From positions 1-64,000 of the forward strand of contig CAZWYF010000008.1 of NCBI GenBank assembly GCA_964637835.1: DNA of 64,000 nucleotides, read 5' to 3'. This stretch comes from Glo-17 sp964637835. GTDB taxonomy: Bacteria > Krumholzibacteriota > Krumholzibacteriia > LZORAL124-64-63. Position 1 is the first letter of the stretch, and every line of letters begins with the position of its first letter. Positions 17,868 to 26,400 of this stretch are shown piece by piece. A program made the position numbers and the translations under genes. The notes below the pieces were generated by a model, which saw only the letters and a program-made list of their open reading frames with translations, did no database searches and was not told where the DNA came from.

Positions 17868-18673
17868 CGCTTCCATTCCTGACCGGGACCCCGCGCCCCG
17901 CACTGATCGGCATGCTCCACGTCCCGGCGCTGCCGGGGACGCCCGACCACGCCCTGCCGGTGAGCGGGATCGTCGCCCGGGTGGTCGCCGAGGCGGAGAT
18001 CCTGGCCGAGGCGGGCGTGGACGCGGCCTTGCTCGAGAACATGCACGACGTGCCCTATCTCCGCGGCGGCGTGGGGCCGGAGGTGACCGCCGCGATGACG
18101 GCCGTGGCCGCCGCGGTCGCCGAGGCGTTCCCCGGCCCGGTGGGCGTGCAGGTGCTCGCCGGCGCCAACCGGGAGGCTCTGGCCGTGGCCCTGGCCGCGG
18201 GCCTGCAGTTCGTCCGCGTGGAGGGTTTCGTGTTCGGGCACGTGGCGGACGAGGGCTGGCTCGATGCCTGTGCGGGGCCGCTGCTGCGCTACCGGCGGCA
18301 GATCGGTGCGGCGCACGTGGCCGTGCTCGCCGACATCAAGAAGAAGCATGCGGCGCACGCGGCGACGGCGGACCTCTCGCTGGCCGAGACCGCCCGGGCC
18401 GCGGGGTTCGCCGGCGCCGACGCGGTGGTGATCTCCGGCGGCGCCACCGGCGAGCCGACCAGCCCGGCCGATCTCGCGGCCGCACGCGAGGCCGGCGACC
18501 TGCCGGTGGTGATCGGCTCGGGCATCACGCCGGACAGCGTGGCCGCGTACGCGGCGGCCGACGCCCTGGTGGTGGGCTCCGCCCTGAAGGACGGCGGCCA
18601 CTGGCGGGGCGCCGTGGCGCCCGACCGCGTGGCGGCCATGGTGGCGGCGGTGGCCGCGCTCCGCGCGGGATGA
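17864..18673 (+). CDS. BtpA/SgcQ family TIM-barrel protein
   Basis: 269 residues. ALIGMLHVPALPGTP opens the BtpA family fold, a TIM barrel. ENMHDVPYLRG, VLAGANREALA and a C-terminal phosphate-binding-like loop GSGITPDSV are typical. BtpA was named for photosystem I biogenesis in cyanobacteria, but non-photosynthetic members such as SgcQ are linked to carbohydrate use and their reaction is not settled. The ATG overlaps the ctpA stop (ATGA), so translation is coupled to the protease. Confidence 0.85.
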   Translation: MTLPFLTGTPRPALIGMLHVPALPGTPDHALPVSGIVARVVAEAEILAEAGVDAALLENMHDVPYLRGGVGPEVTAAMTAVAAAVAEAFPGPVGVQVLAGANREALAVALAAGLQFVRVEGFVFGHVADEGWLDACAGPLLRYRRQIGAAHVAVLADIKKKHAAHAATADLSLAETARAAGFAGADAVVISGGATGEPTSPADLAAAREAGDLPVVIGSGITPDSVAAYAAADALVVGSALKDGGHWRGAVAPDRVAAMVAAVAALRAG

Positions 18674-18689
18674 GCGCCGGTATCCCGCG
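18664..18689 (+). terminator. Hairpin at the end of the BtpA gene
   Basis: CGCGGGAT (18664-18671) pairs with ATCCCGCG (18682-18689) around a 10-nt loop, overlapping the stop codon. There is no U tract. It lies between convergent genes, so a terminator role is plausible but unproven. Confidence 0.35.
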
Positions 18690-18700
18690 GGAGGCGTCCC

Positions 18701-18761
18701 GATCGACCAGGAGGCGATCGACCAGGAGGCGATCGGCGGAGGCGACGTGATCGGCGGAGGC
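18701..18761. repeat. Short tandem repeat between convergent genes
   Basis: Two identical 15-bp units GATCGACCAGGAGGC (18701-18715, 18716-18730) are followed by two 13-bp variants GATCGGCGGAGGC (18731-18743, 18749-18761). Non-coding. Confidence 0.7.
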
Positions 18762-18805
18762 GCCGGTCGCGCCCCCGCCGGTCGGGTCTCCGGGCCGGTC
18801 GAGCG

Positions 18806-19948
18806 TCAGCTCGCCGAGGCCAGGAGCTCCCGGTCTCGACCAGCCGCCGTGGCGGCGTAACGTTCCAGCAACCCGTCCAGGTTCGCTTCCCAGGTCTGGC
18901 TGCGCGCGAAGGCCAGCGCGTCGTGCGCCAGCTTCTGGCGGTAGTCCGCATCGGTCAGCAGCCAGCGCACCAGCGTGGCCAGCTGGGCGCTGTTGCCGGG
19001 CTCGAACTGGAAGCCATCGACGCCGTTGCGGACCCGGTCACGCAGCCCGCTGTGGGCGGCCACCAGGCAGGGCAGTCCCGAGGCCATGGCCTCCTGCACC
19101 ACGTTGCCGAAGGTCTCGTTCTCGCCGGGGAAGGTGAAGATGTCGCCGGCGGCGTAGGCGCTGGCCAGGTCCTCGCCATCCAGCTTGCCCGTGAAGACCG
19201 TCCCGGTCCCGGCGAAGAGTCTCTCGAGGCTGGCGCGCTCGGGACCATCCCCGAGGATGGCCAGGCGCACGTCGGGCACGGCATCGAGCACCGGCCGCAG
19301 CACGTCCACGCGCTTCTCCAGCGCCAGGCGGCCGGCGTAGATCAGCAGCGGCGCGTCGGCATGACCGCCGGTCAGGCGTTCGCGCCAGGCCGCCGTGCGA
19401 CGCGCCGGGTCGAAGAGGCGGTGGTCCACGCCGCGCCCCCAGATCTCCAGCCGCTCGAACCCCTGGGCGGTCAGCTGCTGCCGGATCCACTCGGTGGGGC
19501 AGAGGTTGAGGTCGGCCTGGTTGTGGATCCAGCGGAAGAGGCCCCACAGCATCTCGCGGAACAGGGTCAGGTTGTACTTGTCCAGGTAGCCGGGGATGTC
19601 GGTGTGGTAGCTGGCGACCACCGGCACGTCCAGCTCGCGCGCACGGCGCAGGCCGGCCGTGCCCATCAGGCAGGGATTGATCAGGTGCACCACGTCGGGC
19701 CGGAAGTCGGCCAGTTCCTCGCCCAGGCCGGCGCGCGGCTGGGCCAGCTTGAGCTCGGGATAGAACGGCAAGGGGAAGCACGGCTCGCCGATGATCTCGG
19801 TGGCCGCGTACCGCGCCGGCGCGCCCTCGGGCGCGAACATCAGCGACTGCACGCCCCGGCGCTCGAGGTGCTCGAGCAGCCGGCAGGTGGTATTGGCGAT
19901 CCCGTCCCACTTCGGAAGGAACGTCTCGGCGAAGATGGCGACCCGCAT
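18806..19948 (-). CDS. Glycosyltransferase family 4 (lipid glycosyltransferase-like)
   Basis: 380 residues, GT-B fold. The start MRVAIFAETFLPKWDGIANT and a following glycine-rich acceptor domain resemble diacylglycerol/phosphatidylinositol glycosyltransferases such as SQD2, MgtA and PimB. The donor domain shows YAGRLALEKRVDVL, ILGDGPER and the EX7E element in ENETFGNVVQEAMASGLP. It would act at the cytosolic face of the inner membrane, adding a sugar to a lipid or glycan. It is divergent from a second GT4 gene, with a flippase-like and a PAP2-like gene close by, suggesting an envelope lipid cluster. Donor and acceptor unknown. Confidence 0.87.
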   Translation of the reverse strand: MRVAIFAETFLPKWDGIANTTCRLLEHLERRGVQSLMFAPEGAPARYAATEIIGEPCFPLPFYPELKLAQPRAGLGEELADFRPDVVHLINPCLMGTAGLRRARELDVPVVASYHTDIPGYLDKYNLTLFREMLWGLFRWIHNQADLNLCPTEWIRQQLTAQGFERLEIWGRGVDHRLFDPARRTAAWRERLTGGHADAPLLIYAGRLALEKRVDVLRPVLDAVPDVRLAILGDGPERASLERLFAGTGTVFTGKLDGEDLASAYAAGDIFTFPGENETFGNVVQEAMASGLPCLVAAHSGLRDRVRNGVDGFQFEPGNSAQLATLVRWLLTDADYRQKLAHDALAFARSQTWEANLDGLLERYAATAAGRDRELLASAS

Positions 19949-20223
19949 CCGCAGACCTCCTGGATCCGGCCATGGCCCATCCCTGGCCCATCTCGGTGTC
20001 GGCGGGAAGGTAGCGGTATCGCGTCAGATCGCGGTGAAGAACATGTCAGTTCGTTGTCAAGTCGCCACGCGTAACCGGTTCGAATCAAGTTTTTTACGCG
20101 ACATTCACGGATGGCGGTTAGCGTCCCGGTCGAGACGGAGCGGACGCCAGCCGTGAGCATCACGGACGCCCCGGGTCGTCGGGATCCGCTCGCCCTCCGC
20201 GAACCCCAGCGACCGGGGTCTGC
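19949..20223. promoter_or_regulatory. Divergent control region of two GT4 genes
   Basis: 275 nt between divergent glycosyltransferases, including an A+T-rich core at 20030-20110. CGCGTAA (20068-20074) and TTACGCG (20094-20100) form a 7-bp inverted repeat with a 19-nt spacer, a possible operator. I cannot place a convincing promoter pair. A GGTTCGAATC word inside is not part of a tRNA. Confidence 0.3.
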
Positions 20224-21450
20224 ATGAAGATCTGCGACATCGTCCAGTCCTTCACCGCCCGCAGCGGCGGCATCCGCACCTACATCCAGGCCAGGCAGGC
20301 CGATATCGCGCGCCAGGGCGTCGACGAGCACGTGCTGGTGATGCCGGGAGCGGAGGACCGCGTCCACCGCGAGGGTCTCTCCACCATCCACGAGGTGGCC
20401 GCGCCCTTTCTCCCCGGCTACCGGCCGTACCGCTTCAACGTGCGGGTGGGCCGCGTGGCCCGGATCCTGGCCGCCGAGCGACCGGACGTGATCGAGCTGG
20501 CCAACCCTTACGTCATGCCGTGGCCGGCGTTCCGGCATCGCCGCCGTCACCGATCCTGCATGGTGGTGGGTTTCTATCACGCGGATTTTCCCGAGGCGTA
20601 CGTGGCCCAGTCGGTGGGCAGCGTCGCCGGGCAGCGTCTCGGCCGGCTGTCCGGTCGCCTGGCCGAGGCGTATGCCCGCGCCGTCTACAACCGCTGCGAC
20701 GTGACGGTCACCGCGGCGCCCACCTATCGCCGCCGGCTCGACGCCATGGGCGTCCGCCGCGTGGTGGAGGTGCCGCTCGGCGTGGACCTGGACGTGTTCC
20801 ATCCCGCGCGGCGCGATCCGGCGATCTGGCGCGAGATCTTCCCCTCCGCGCCTGCCGGGCCGGTTCTCGTCTACTGCGGGCGCCTCGACCGGGAGAAGCA
20901 GGTGGAGGTGCTCGTGGCGGCCTTCCGTCGCCTGCCGGCCGACCTGGGCGCGCGGCTGGTCATGGTGGGGGAGGGGCCGCTGCGGCCAAGGCTCGAGGTG
21001 CTCGCCGCCCGGCTTCCCGCCCTTGCCGTCCAGCCCTTCGTCGGCGACCGGGCCGAGCTGGCCCGCCTGCTGGCCTCGGCCGACCTCTACGTCACCGCCG
21101 GGCCCTACGAGACCTTCGGCCTCTCGGTGCTGGAGGCCCAGGCCAGCGGCCTGCCGGTGGTGGGCGTGGCGGCCGGGGCCCTGCCCGACCGCGTGCCGCC
21201 CGGCCTGGGCGCCCTGGCGCCGCCCGGCGACGCGGTGGGCCTGGCGGCCGCCATGGCGGACCAGCTGGCCTGCGATCCGCGAGGCCGCGGACGCCACGCC
21301 CGGGCGTGGGTGGAGGCGCGCTGCGGCTGGGACGCGGTCTTCGCCCGGCTCCGCCAGCTCTACGGCGACCGGCACGCCGCACCAGGGCCTGTGACGCCAG
21401 GATCCCTGCAGGGGGTGCAGGCCGCGGCGGCCCGCGCGGCGGAGTGGTGA
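20224..21450 (+). CDS. Glycosyltransferase family 4
   Basis: 408 residues, GT-B fold. N-terminal MKICDIVQSFTARSGGIRTY has the acceptor-side glycine motif. The C-terminal domain has VYCGRLDREKQVEVLV, MVGEGPLRPRLE and YETFGLSVLEAQASGLPVVG with the EX7E pair. It is distinct from the divergent GT4 neighbour. The final 25 residues are alanine-rich and not conserved-looking. The stop overlaps the GTG of the flippase-like gene, so the two are coupled; one could make a lipid-linked glycan that the other moves or recognises. The substrate is unknown. Confidence 0.87.
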   Translation: MKICDIVQSFTARSGGIRTYIQARQADIARQGVDEHVLVMPGAEDRVHREGLSTIHEVAAPFLPGYRPYRFNVRVGRVARILAAERPDVIELANPYVMPWPAFRHRRRHRSCMVVGFYHADFPEAYVAQSVGSVAGQRLGRLSGRLAEAYARAVYNRCDVTVTAAPTYRRRLDAMGVRRVVEVPLGVDLDVFHPARRDPAIWREIFPSAPAGPVLVYCGRLDREKQVEVLVAAFRRLPADLGARLVMVGEGPLRPRLEVLAARLPALAVQPFVGDRAELARLLASADLYVTAGPYETFGLSVLEAQASGLPVVGVAAGALPDRVPPGLGALAPPGDAVGLAAAMADQLACDPRGRGRHARAWVEARCGWDAVFARLRQLYGDRHAAPGPVTPGSLQGVQAAAARAAEW

Positions 21451-22613
21451 CCCGGACACCGGGGACGACCGCGGGCGGCGCACCGCCGCGCGCGTCGTCG
21501 CCTCCGTCGGCCGCGCTGGTCCCGCGCCGCCTGGTCGCGATCATCGTGCTCGGCCTGGCCGGCAACCTGGTCTACAGCCTGCTGGCCACCGACCGCGAGG
21601 CGCTCGCCGCTTCCCTGCGACTGCAGCCCCGGTGGCTGATCCTCGCCCTGGTGCTGGCCGTGGCGCCCCTGATGATCGGCGCCGTGCGCGTCTGGCGCTG
21701 GGGGCGGCTGCTGGCGCCGGGGTTCCGGCTCGGCGCCGCGTGGCAGGTGGTCCTGGCCGCGGAGCTGGGCGCCGCGGCGACGCCCTCGGCCATCGGCGGG
21801 GCGCCGCTGAAGGTGGCCGCCCTCGCGCGCCGTGGTCTGGGCGCCTCCGGCGGCACGGCGCTGGCCGCCCTCGGGTCGCTGGAGGACGCCGTGTTCATGT
21901 CCGTGGCCATCCCCACGGCCGCGGCGGCCACCGGCCTGCTGCCGCGGTTCGCGGCCGTGCTCCGCCAGACCTCCGACGCCGTCCTGCCAGGGCAAGGGTC
22001 CCTGGTCCTCCTGGCGACCGTCGCAGCGGGGGCGATCGCGACCTGGCTGGCGCTGCGAGGACGGCGCGGTGCCCGGCGGCGGGTCCGGCTGCGCCGCTGG
22101 TGGCGCGAGTTCGGCGGGCACGCTTCCCTGGCGCGTCGTCTGGGTCGTCGCGTGTTCCTGGGCAATTGCCTGCTGGCCGGCCTGCAGTGGTCCTGCCGGC
22201 TGAGCATCGTCGCCGCGTTGCTGGCGGGGCTCGGCGCGCCCATGGAGCCGGTCCGGGCGGCGGTGCTGCAATGGCTCTGCTTCACGGCGATGGCGCTGGT
22301 GCCCACCCCCGGCGCGGTGGGCGGGGCGGAGGCGGCCTTCGTGCTCGTGTTCGGCCGGGAACTCCCTGCGGGGCTGACGCCGCTGGCAGTGGGAGCCTGG
22401 CGACTGGTGACCTTCTACGGGCTGAACCTCGTCGCCTTGCTGCTGCTGGCCGGCAGCTCCGCGCGGCCGCCCGGCCGACCAGCGCCCGGCCGACCCGCGC
22501 TCAGCCGGCCAGCAGGGGCCAGAGCAGGATCAGGGAGCCGGCGCCGAGCGCGGCGCCGGCGAGACACTGCGCGGGCGAGTGCCGTCGCAGCGCCAGACGC
22601 GACCAGATCATGA
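21447..22613 (+). CDS. Flippase-like membrane protein (lysylphosphatidylglycerol synthase TM family)
   Basis: 388 residues with about eight hydrophobic helices. The pattern matches the UPF0104 / LPG-synthase transmembrane domain family: AAELGAAATPSAIGGAPLKVAAL in the middle and VPTPGAVGGAEAAF near the end, the two glycine-rich motifs of the family. These proteins are thought to move or help synthesise membrane lipids. The start is the GTG at 21447, overlapping the upstream GT4 stop. The last 45 or so residues are Arg/Ala/Pro-rich and overlap the convergent PAP2-like gene by 113 nt, so the real C-terminus may be a non-functional extension. Confidence 0.82.
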   Translation: MTRTPGTTAGGAPPRASSPPSAALVPRRLVAIIVLGLAGNLVYSLLATDREALAASLRLQPRWLILALVLAVAPLMIGAVRVWRWGRLLAPGFRLGAAWQVVLAAELGAAATPSAIGGAPLKVAALARRGLGASGGTALAALGSLEDAVFMSVAIPTAAAATGLLPRFAAVLRQTSDAVLPGQGSLVLLATVAAGAIATWLALRGRRGARRRVRLRRWWREFGGHASLARRLGRRVFLGNCLLAGLQWSCRLSIVAALLAGLGAPMEPVRAAVLQWLCFTAMALVPTPGAVGGAEAAFVLVFGRELPAGLTPLAVGAWRLVTFYGLNLVALLLLAGSSARPPGRPAPGRPALSRPAGARAGSGSRRRARRRRDTARASAVAAPDATRS

Positions 22614-23172
22614 GCCCGACCAGCACCAGACCGGGCTCCAGCCGCCCGGCGATCAGCCAGCAGAGCGCGCCCGCCGAGGCGGCGGCGCAGGCGTGGACGC
22701 TGATCTTCCAGGAACCGGTGACTGCCAGCAGGAGCAGGCTCTGCACGCCCAGGATGGCGCCGAGGCCGGCCACGCTCGGAGGGGCGCCGATCACCAGGAG
22801 CAGCACGGCGCCGCTCCCGACGCAGGTCGTGGTCAGCAGCAGCGGCCAGAGCCGCTCCTGACGCCGGGTGACCTCGAGGTCGCTGATGATGCCGGTGCGG
22901 AACTGTCGGACCAGCGTCGCCAGGGGCAGGACCACGGCCACGAGGATCAGCAGGCCGGCCGCGAGGAACGCCACCGGCCGCCCGTCCACGCCGGCGGCCG
23001 CGATGGCGCTGGCGGCCGCGAGGACGGGCGGGCTGGCCACGTGACTGACCACCTGGGCGACTCGCCGGGTCAGGCCACCGTCGCTTCCCGGCCAGACGGG
23101 CACGGCCAGTTCCCGGTGTCGCGGCGTGCTCTGCGTCGGGAAGGCGCTCTCGCTGGAATGCTGCAGGGCCAT
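22501..23172 (-). CDS. PAP2-like membrane phosphatase
   Basis: 223 residues with about five hydrophobic helices. WKISVHACAAASA and SRLALRRHSPAQCLAGAALG correspond to the second and third motifs of the PAP2 phosphatase superfamily: the motif-2 histidine (SVHA) and the catalytic histidine (RRHSP) are present, while the usual final aspartate is Gln. Such Asp-poor variants occur among bacterial PAP2-like lipid phosphatases. It could dephosphorylate an isoprenoid or phosphatidic lipid. It sits next to two glycosyltransferases and a flippase-like gene. Convergent overlap with the flippase gene over 113 nt. Confidence 0.75.
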   Translation of the reverse strand: MALQHSSESAFPTQSTPRHRELAVPVWPGSDGGLTRRVAQVVSHVASPPVLAAASAIAAAGVDGRPVAFLAAGLLILVAVVLPLATLVRQFRTGIISDLEVTRRQERLWPLLLTTTCVGSGAVLLLVIGAPPSVAGLGAILGVQSLLLLAVTGSWKISVHACAAASAGALCWLIAGRLEPGLVLVGLMIWSRLALRRHSPAQCLAGAALGAGSLILLWPLLAG

Positions 23173-23393
23173 GGTTTCGCTCCCGCGTCGACGGATGACG
23201 GTTCACGGGGCGGGCCCCCCGGGCGCGGCCAGGCCAGACGCCCGACACGCCACCGAGGAACCCGGAACTGACCCTCAAGATCGGGGAGCGATGTTATGCA
23301 GATATGAGGGAACTGTATGATTTTCGAGGGTTTTCGTGATCAGGGAGCCCCACGGGGGTGGCGGCGAACCCCGCGCTCGCCGCCCATCGGTGC

Positions 23394-23423
23394 TTGGCTC
23401 CCGCCCGGGCCCCTGCCTATACT
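23394..23423 (+). promoter_or_regulatory. Candidate promoter of the acyl-CoA ligase
   Basis: TTGGCT (23394-23399), 18 nt, TATACT (23418-23423), giving a start near 23430 and a 24-nt leader before the ATG at 23454. The -10 box is close to consensus in a region otherwise poor in A and T. Confidence 0.45.
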
Positions 23424-23453
23424 GGGTGTGCCCGGAAGGGTGAAAGGATTCCC

Positions 23454-25259
23454 ATGCGCCTGAACCTCTCGACCATGATCACCGCCCGGGCCAGCGAGCT
23501 CGGCGAGCACCCGGCCCTGCGTTTCCGCGCCGGGGACCACTGGGCGGACATCTCCTACGCCCGCCTCGAGCAGTCGGTCCAGGCGGTGGCGCGGGGGCTG
23601 CTCGCGGCCGGCGTCGCGCCGGGCGACCGCGTGGGCATCATGTCGTGGAACCGTCCGGCGTGGACCATCTGCGACATCGGGATCCTCCGCGCCCAGGGCG
23701 TGGTGGTCCCGCTGTACCCCACGAGCACGCCGCCGCAGGTGGCGCACATCGTGCGCGACGCGGGGGTGGAGGTGCTCTTCGTGGGCGGACAGCAGGAGCT
23801 GGCGACGCTGCTCGCCATCCGCGACCAGCTCCCGGACCTGCGCCGGATCCTGGTCTTCGACGACGCCGCCGCCGACCCCGGGGCCGGGGTCGAGAGCTTC
23901 GCCGACTGGGCCGCCGCGGCCGAGGACCTCGCCGGCGACGCGGAGATCGCGTGCCGACAGGACGCCATCCGCCAGGACGACCTCGCCACCATCATCTACA
24001 CCAGCGGCACCACGGGCGACCCCAAGGGCGTGATGCTCAGCCACGCCAACGTCTTCCACCAGATCGACGCGGTGAACGACCGCTTCACCCTCGGCCCGCA
24101 GGACCGCTCGCTCTGCTTCCTGCCCCTGAGCCACGCCTTCGAGCGCACCTGGACCTTCTACATCCTGCACCAGGGCGCCACCAACTGCTACCTGCAGGAC
24201 CCGAAGCAGATCGTCCAGGCCATGGCCGAGGTCAAGCCCACCGCCATGACCGGCGTGCCGCGGCTCTACGAGAAGATCCACGCCACCATGTTCGAGAAGG
24301 TGGAGCGGGGACGACCCCTGCGCCGCAAGCTCTTCCACTGGGCCCTGGGCGTGGGCAAGGCGTACCACGGCCGGCGCTTCGCGGGCCGGCCGGCGGACCC
24401 CTGGCTCTGGTTCCGTGCGCAGGTGGCCGACCTGCTGGTGCTCCGGCGCATCCGGGCCGTGGTGGGCGGCAAGAAGAACTTCTTCGCCGCCGGCGGCGCG
24501 CCGCTGGCCCAGGAGATCGAGGAGACCTTCCTGGCCGCGGGCCTGCTCGTCTGCCAGGGCTACGGCCTGACCGAGACCGCGCCCATGATCAGCGCCAACT
24601 GCCCGGGCGGTCTGCGCCTCGGATCGGTGGGTCGTCCGGTGAAGGGCGTCGAGGTCCGGCTCGGGGACCAGGACGAGATCCAGGTCCGCGGGCCCAATGT
24701 CATGCTCGGCTACTGGAACCGCCCGGCCGACACGGCGGCCACGTTCACCGACGACGGCTGGCTCCGCACCGGCGACGTGGGCGTGCTCGATGCCGATGGC
24801 TTCCTGCGCGTCACCGATCGCATCAAGGACATCGTGGTCACCAGCGGCGGCAAGAACATCGCGCCGGCCAACATCGAGTCCCAGGTGGGCAAGGACCACT
24901 ACATCGAGCAGATCGCCGTGGTGGGCGATGGGCGCAAGTACGTGGGCGCGCTGGTGGTGCCCGCCTTCGAGGCCCTGGAGGCCTGGGCCCGCGAGCAGCG
25001 GATCCGCTTCGCAGACCGCGCCGAGCTGCTGCGCGACCACGCCGTGGTGGAGTTCATCCGCGAGCGCATCCAGCGGCAGTCGCAGAACCTGGCCAGCTTC
25101 GAGCGCATCAAGCGCTTCCATCTGCTGGACCAGGGCTTCAGCCTCAAGCATGGCGAGATCACACCCACGCTGAAGCTCAAGCGCAAGGTGATCCAGGAGC
25201 GCCACCGGGAGATCATCGACCGCCTCTACCAGGGCGCAGAGCGCGAGGGCGAGCACTAG
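23454..25259 (+). CDS. Long-chain acyl-CoA synthetase (AMP-forming)
   Basis: 601 residues of the ANL superfamily, closest in layout to FAA1/COG1022 long-chain ligases. The ATP-binding loop YTSGTTGDPKGVML, the motif QGYGLTETAPM and the TGDVG hinge region are all present; the catalytic C-terminal lysine is likely in LKHGEITPTLKLKR. It activates fatty acids with ATP and CoA. GAAAGGA precedes the ATG at 23454; open sequence extends 32 codons further upstream without support. No beta-oxidation genes are adjacent, so uptake, recycling or lipid synthesis are all possible roles. Confidence 0.92.
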   Translation: MRLNLSTMITARASELGEHPALRFRAGDHWADISYARLEQSVQAVARGLLAAGVAPGDRVGIMSWNRPAWTICDIGILRAQGVVVPLYPTSTPPQVAHIVRDAGVEVLFVGGQQELATLLAIRDQLPDLRRILVFDDAAADPGAGVESFADWAAAAEDLAGDAEIACRQDAIRQDDLATIIYTSGTTGDPKGVMLSHANVFHQIDAVNDRFTLGPQDRSLCFLPLSHAFERTWTFYILHQGATNCYLQDPKQIVQAMAEVKPTAMTGVPRLYEKIHATMFEKVERGRPLRRKLFHWALGVGKAYHGRRFAGRPADPWLWFRAQVADLLVLRRIRAVVGGKKNFFAAGGAPLAQEIEETFLAAGLLVCQGYGLTETAPMISANCPGGLRLGSVGRPVKGVEVRLGDQDEIQVRGPNVMLGYWNRPADTAATFTDDGWLRTGDVGVLDADGFLRVTDRIKDIVVTSGGKNIAPANIESQVGKDHYIEQIAVVGDGRKYVGALVVPAFEALEAWAREQRIRFADRAELLRDHAVVEFIRERIQRQSQNLASFERIKRFHLLDQGFSLKHGEITPTLKLKRKVIQERHREIIDRLYQGAEREGEH

Positions 25260-25299
25260 GCCCGCCCTCGGCTTCCTCCGCCCGTCTTCCCGTCGCCGC

Positions 25300-26376
25300 T
25301 CAGCGTCCGAACACGTGACGGTCCACCAGCTCGAGGAGCTCGTTGAACCGCGGCTTGCTGACGTAGGCGTCGGCCCCCACCGACTCGCACTTCATGGCGA
25401 TCTGCTCGTTGATCAGCGAGGAGAACAGGACCACCGGCACGTCGGCCAGGCCGAGGTCCTGCTTGGTGCGCTTGCAGAGCGTCATGCCGTCCATGCGCGG
25501 CATCTCGATGTCCGAGACCAGCACACCCACCGCCGCGGCGGGATCCTTGCCCTCGGCCCGGGCCTGCTCCACGCGAGCCTGCAGGGCGTGGTAGCAGCTC
25601 TCGCCGTTGTCGAAGGCCTCCACCTGGACGTAGCCGCCCCGTTGCAGCTCGCGCGTCAGCACGGCGCGGATGGTGACCGAGTCCTCGGCCAGCACCACGG
25701 GCACCTGGGCGCGCTGCTCCTCGGTGGGCGCCGCGCGGTCGCCCTCGGCCTCGCGGATGATGTACGCCGCCCCGGTGCTGGGCAGGATGTCCGCCAGGAT
25801 CCGCTCCATGTCCACCACCAGGACCTCGCGGCCGTCGATGTTCAGCGAGCCGGTGAACTTGCTCTCCACCTGGGCGAGGAACGGACTGAGGGGACTGATC
25901 GCATCCCAGCTGATGCGATGGATGCGGTTGACGCCGCTGACCAGGAAACCGGTGGTCAGCTCGTTGAACTCGAGCACCAGGACGATCCGGGTCTCCACGG
26001 TCTCGGCCGCCCGACCCGCCGCGTCGGCCAGCCGGTCCCCGGAATCGGGTCGCACGTCGTCGGGGACGGGACCCACGGCCGCCAGGGCCTCCTGGACCGC
26101 GGCGGCCTCGGCCGGCGCGAGGACGTCCTGGTCGGGATCGCCCACGGCGAGGGCCCGGCCCAGGTCCACCAGGGTGATCACGCCGTCGCGGTAGTGGTAG
26201 CCCCCGATCACCGCGTCGTGGGAGAGCTGGATCTCGGTGACGCGGGAGGTGTCGAACTGCTCGATCGCCTGCACCTTGAGCACGTTGACCCCGAAGCCCT
26301 GGCCGTCGAGCTCGAACTCGAGCACCTCGACCTCGTTGGTGCCGGACTCGAGCAGGATCTGGTCTTTCCTCGCCAT
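25300..26376 (-). CDS. cheV: CheV-type chemotaxis coupling protein
   Basis: 358 residues: an N-terminal CheW-like coupling domain (VEVLEFELDGQGFGVNVLKVQ to about residue 200) and a C-terminal receiver domain (VPVVLAEDSVTIRAVL, phosphoacceptor in VLVSDIEMPRMDG, lysine in VSKPR). CheV couples chemoreceptors to CheA and adapts through phosphorylation. The CheW part has an insertion of about 50 residues after LGRALAVGDPDQ. I prefer the second ATG (26376), 7 nt after AGG; the first (26382) is too close. No cheA or receptor gene is in the window. The next gene upstream is a PilZ protein. Confidence 0.9.
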   Translation of the reverse strand: MARKDQILLESGTNEVEVLEFELDGQGFGVNVLKVQAIEQFDTSRVTEIQLSHDAVIGGYHYRDGVITLVDLGRALAVGDPDQDVLAPAEAAAVQEALAAVGPVPDDVRPDSGDRLADAAGRAAETVETRIVLVLEFNELTTGFLVSGVNRIHRISWDAISPLSPFLAQVESKFTGSLNIDGREVLVVDMERILADILPSTGAAYIIREAEGDRAAPTEEQRAQVPVVLAEDSVTIRAVLTRELQRGGYVQVEAFDNGESCYHALQARVEQARAEGKDPAAAVGVLVSDIEMPRMDGMTLCKRTKQDLGLADVPVVLFSSLINEQIAMKCESVGADAYVSKPRFNELLELVDRHVFGR

Positions 26377-26400
26377 GGCCATCCTTTCGCGATCCGGCGT

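Noticed and set aside
15321..17903. 860-codon open frame on the - strand across tmk and ctpA
   Set aside because: Complete overlap with two clear enzymes and composition typical of antisense GC-rich sequence (long runs of Leu, Gly, Val, Arg, His); no ribosome site or motif.
20077..20086. GGTTCGAATC, a tRNA T-loop-like word
   Set aside because: The flanking bases do not form a 5-bp T stem and no acceptor or anticodon arm can be folded around it.
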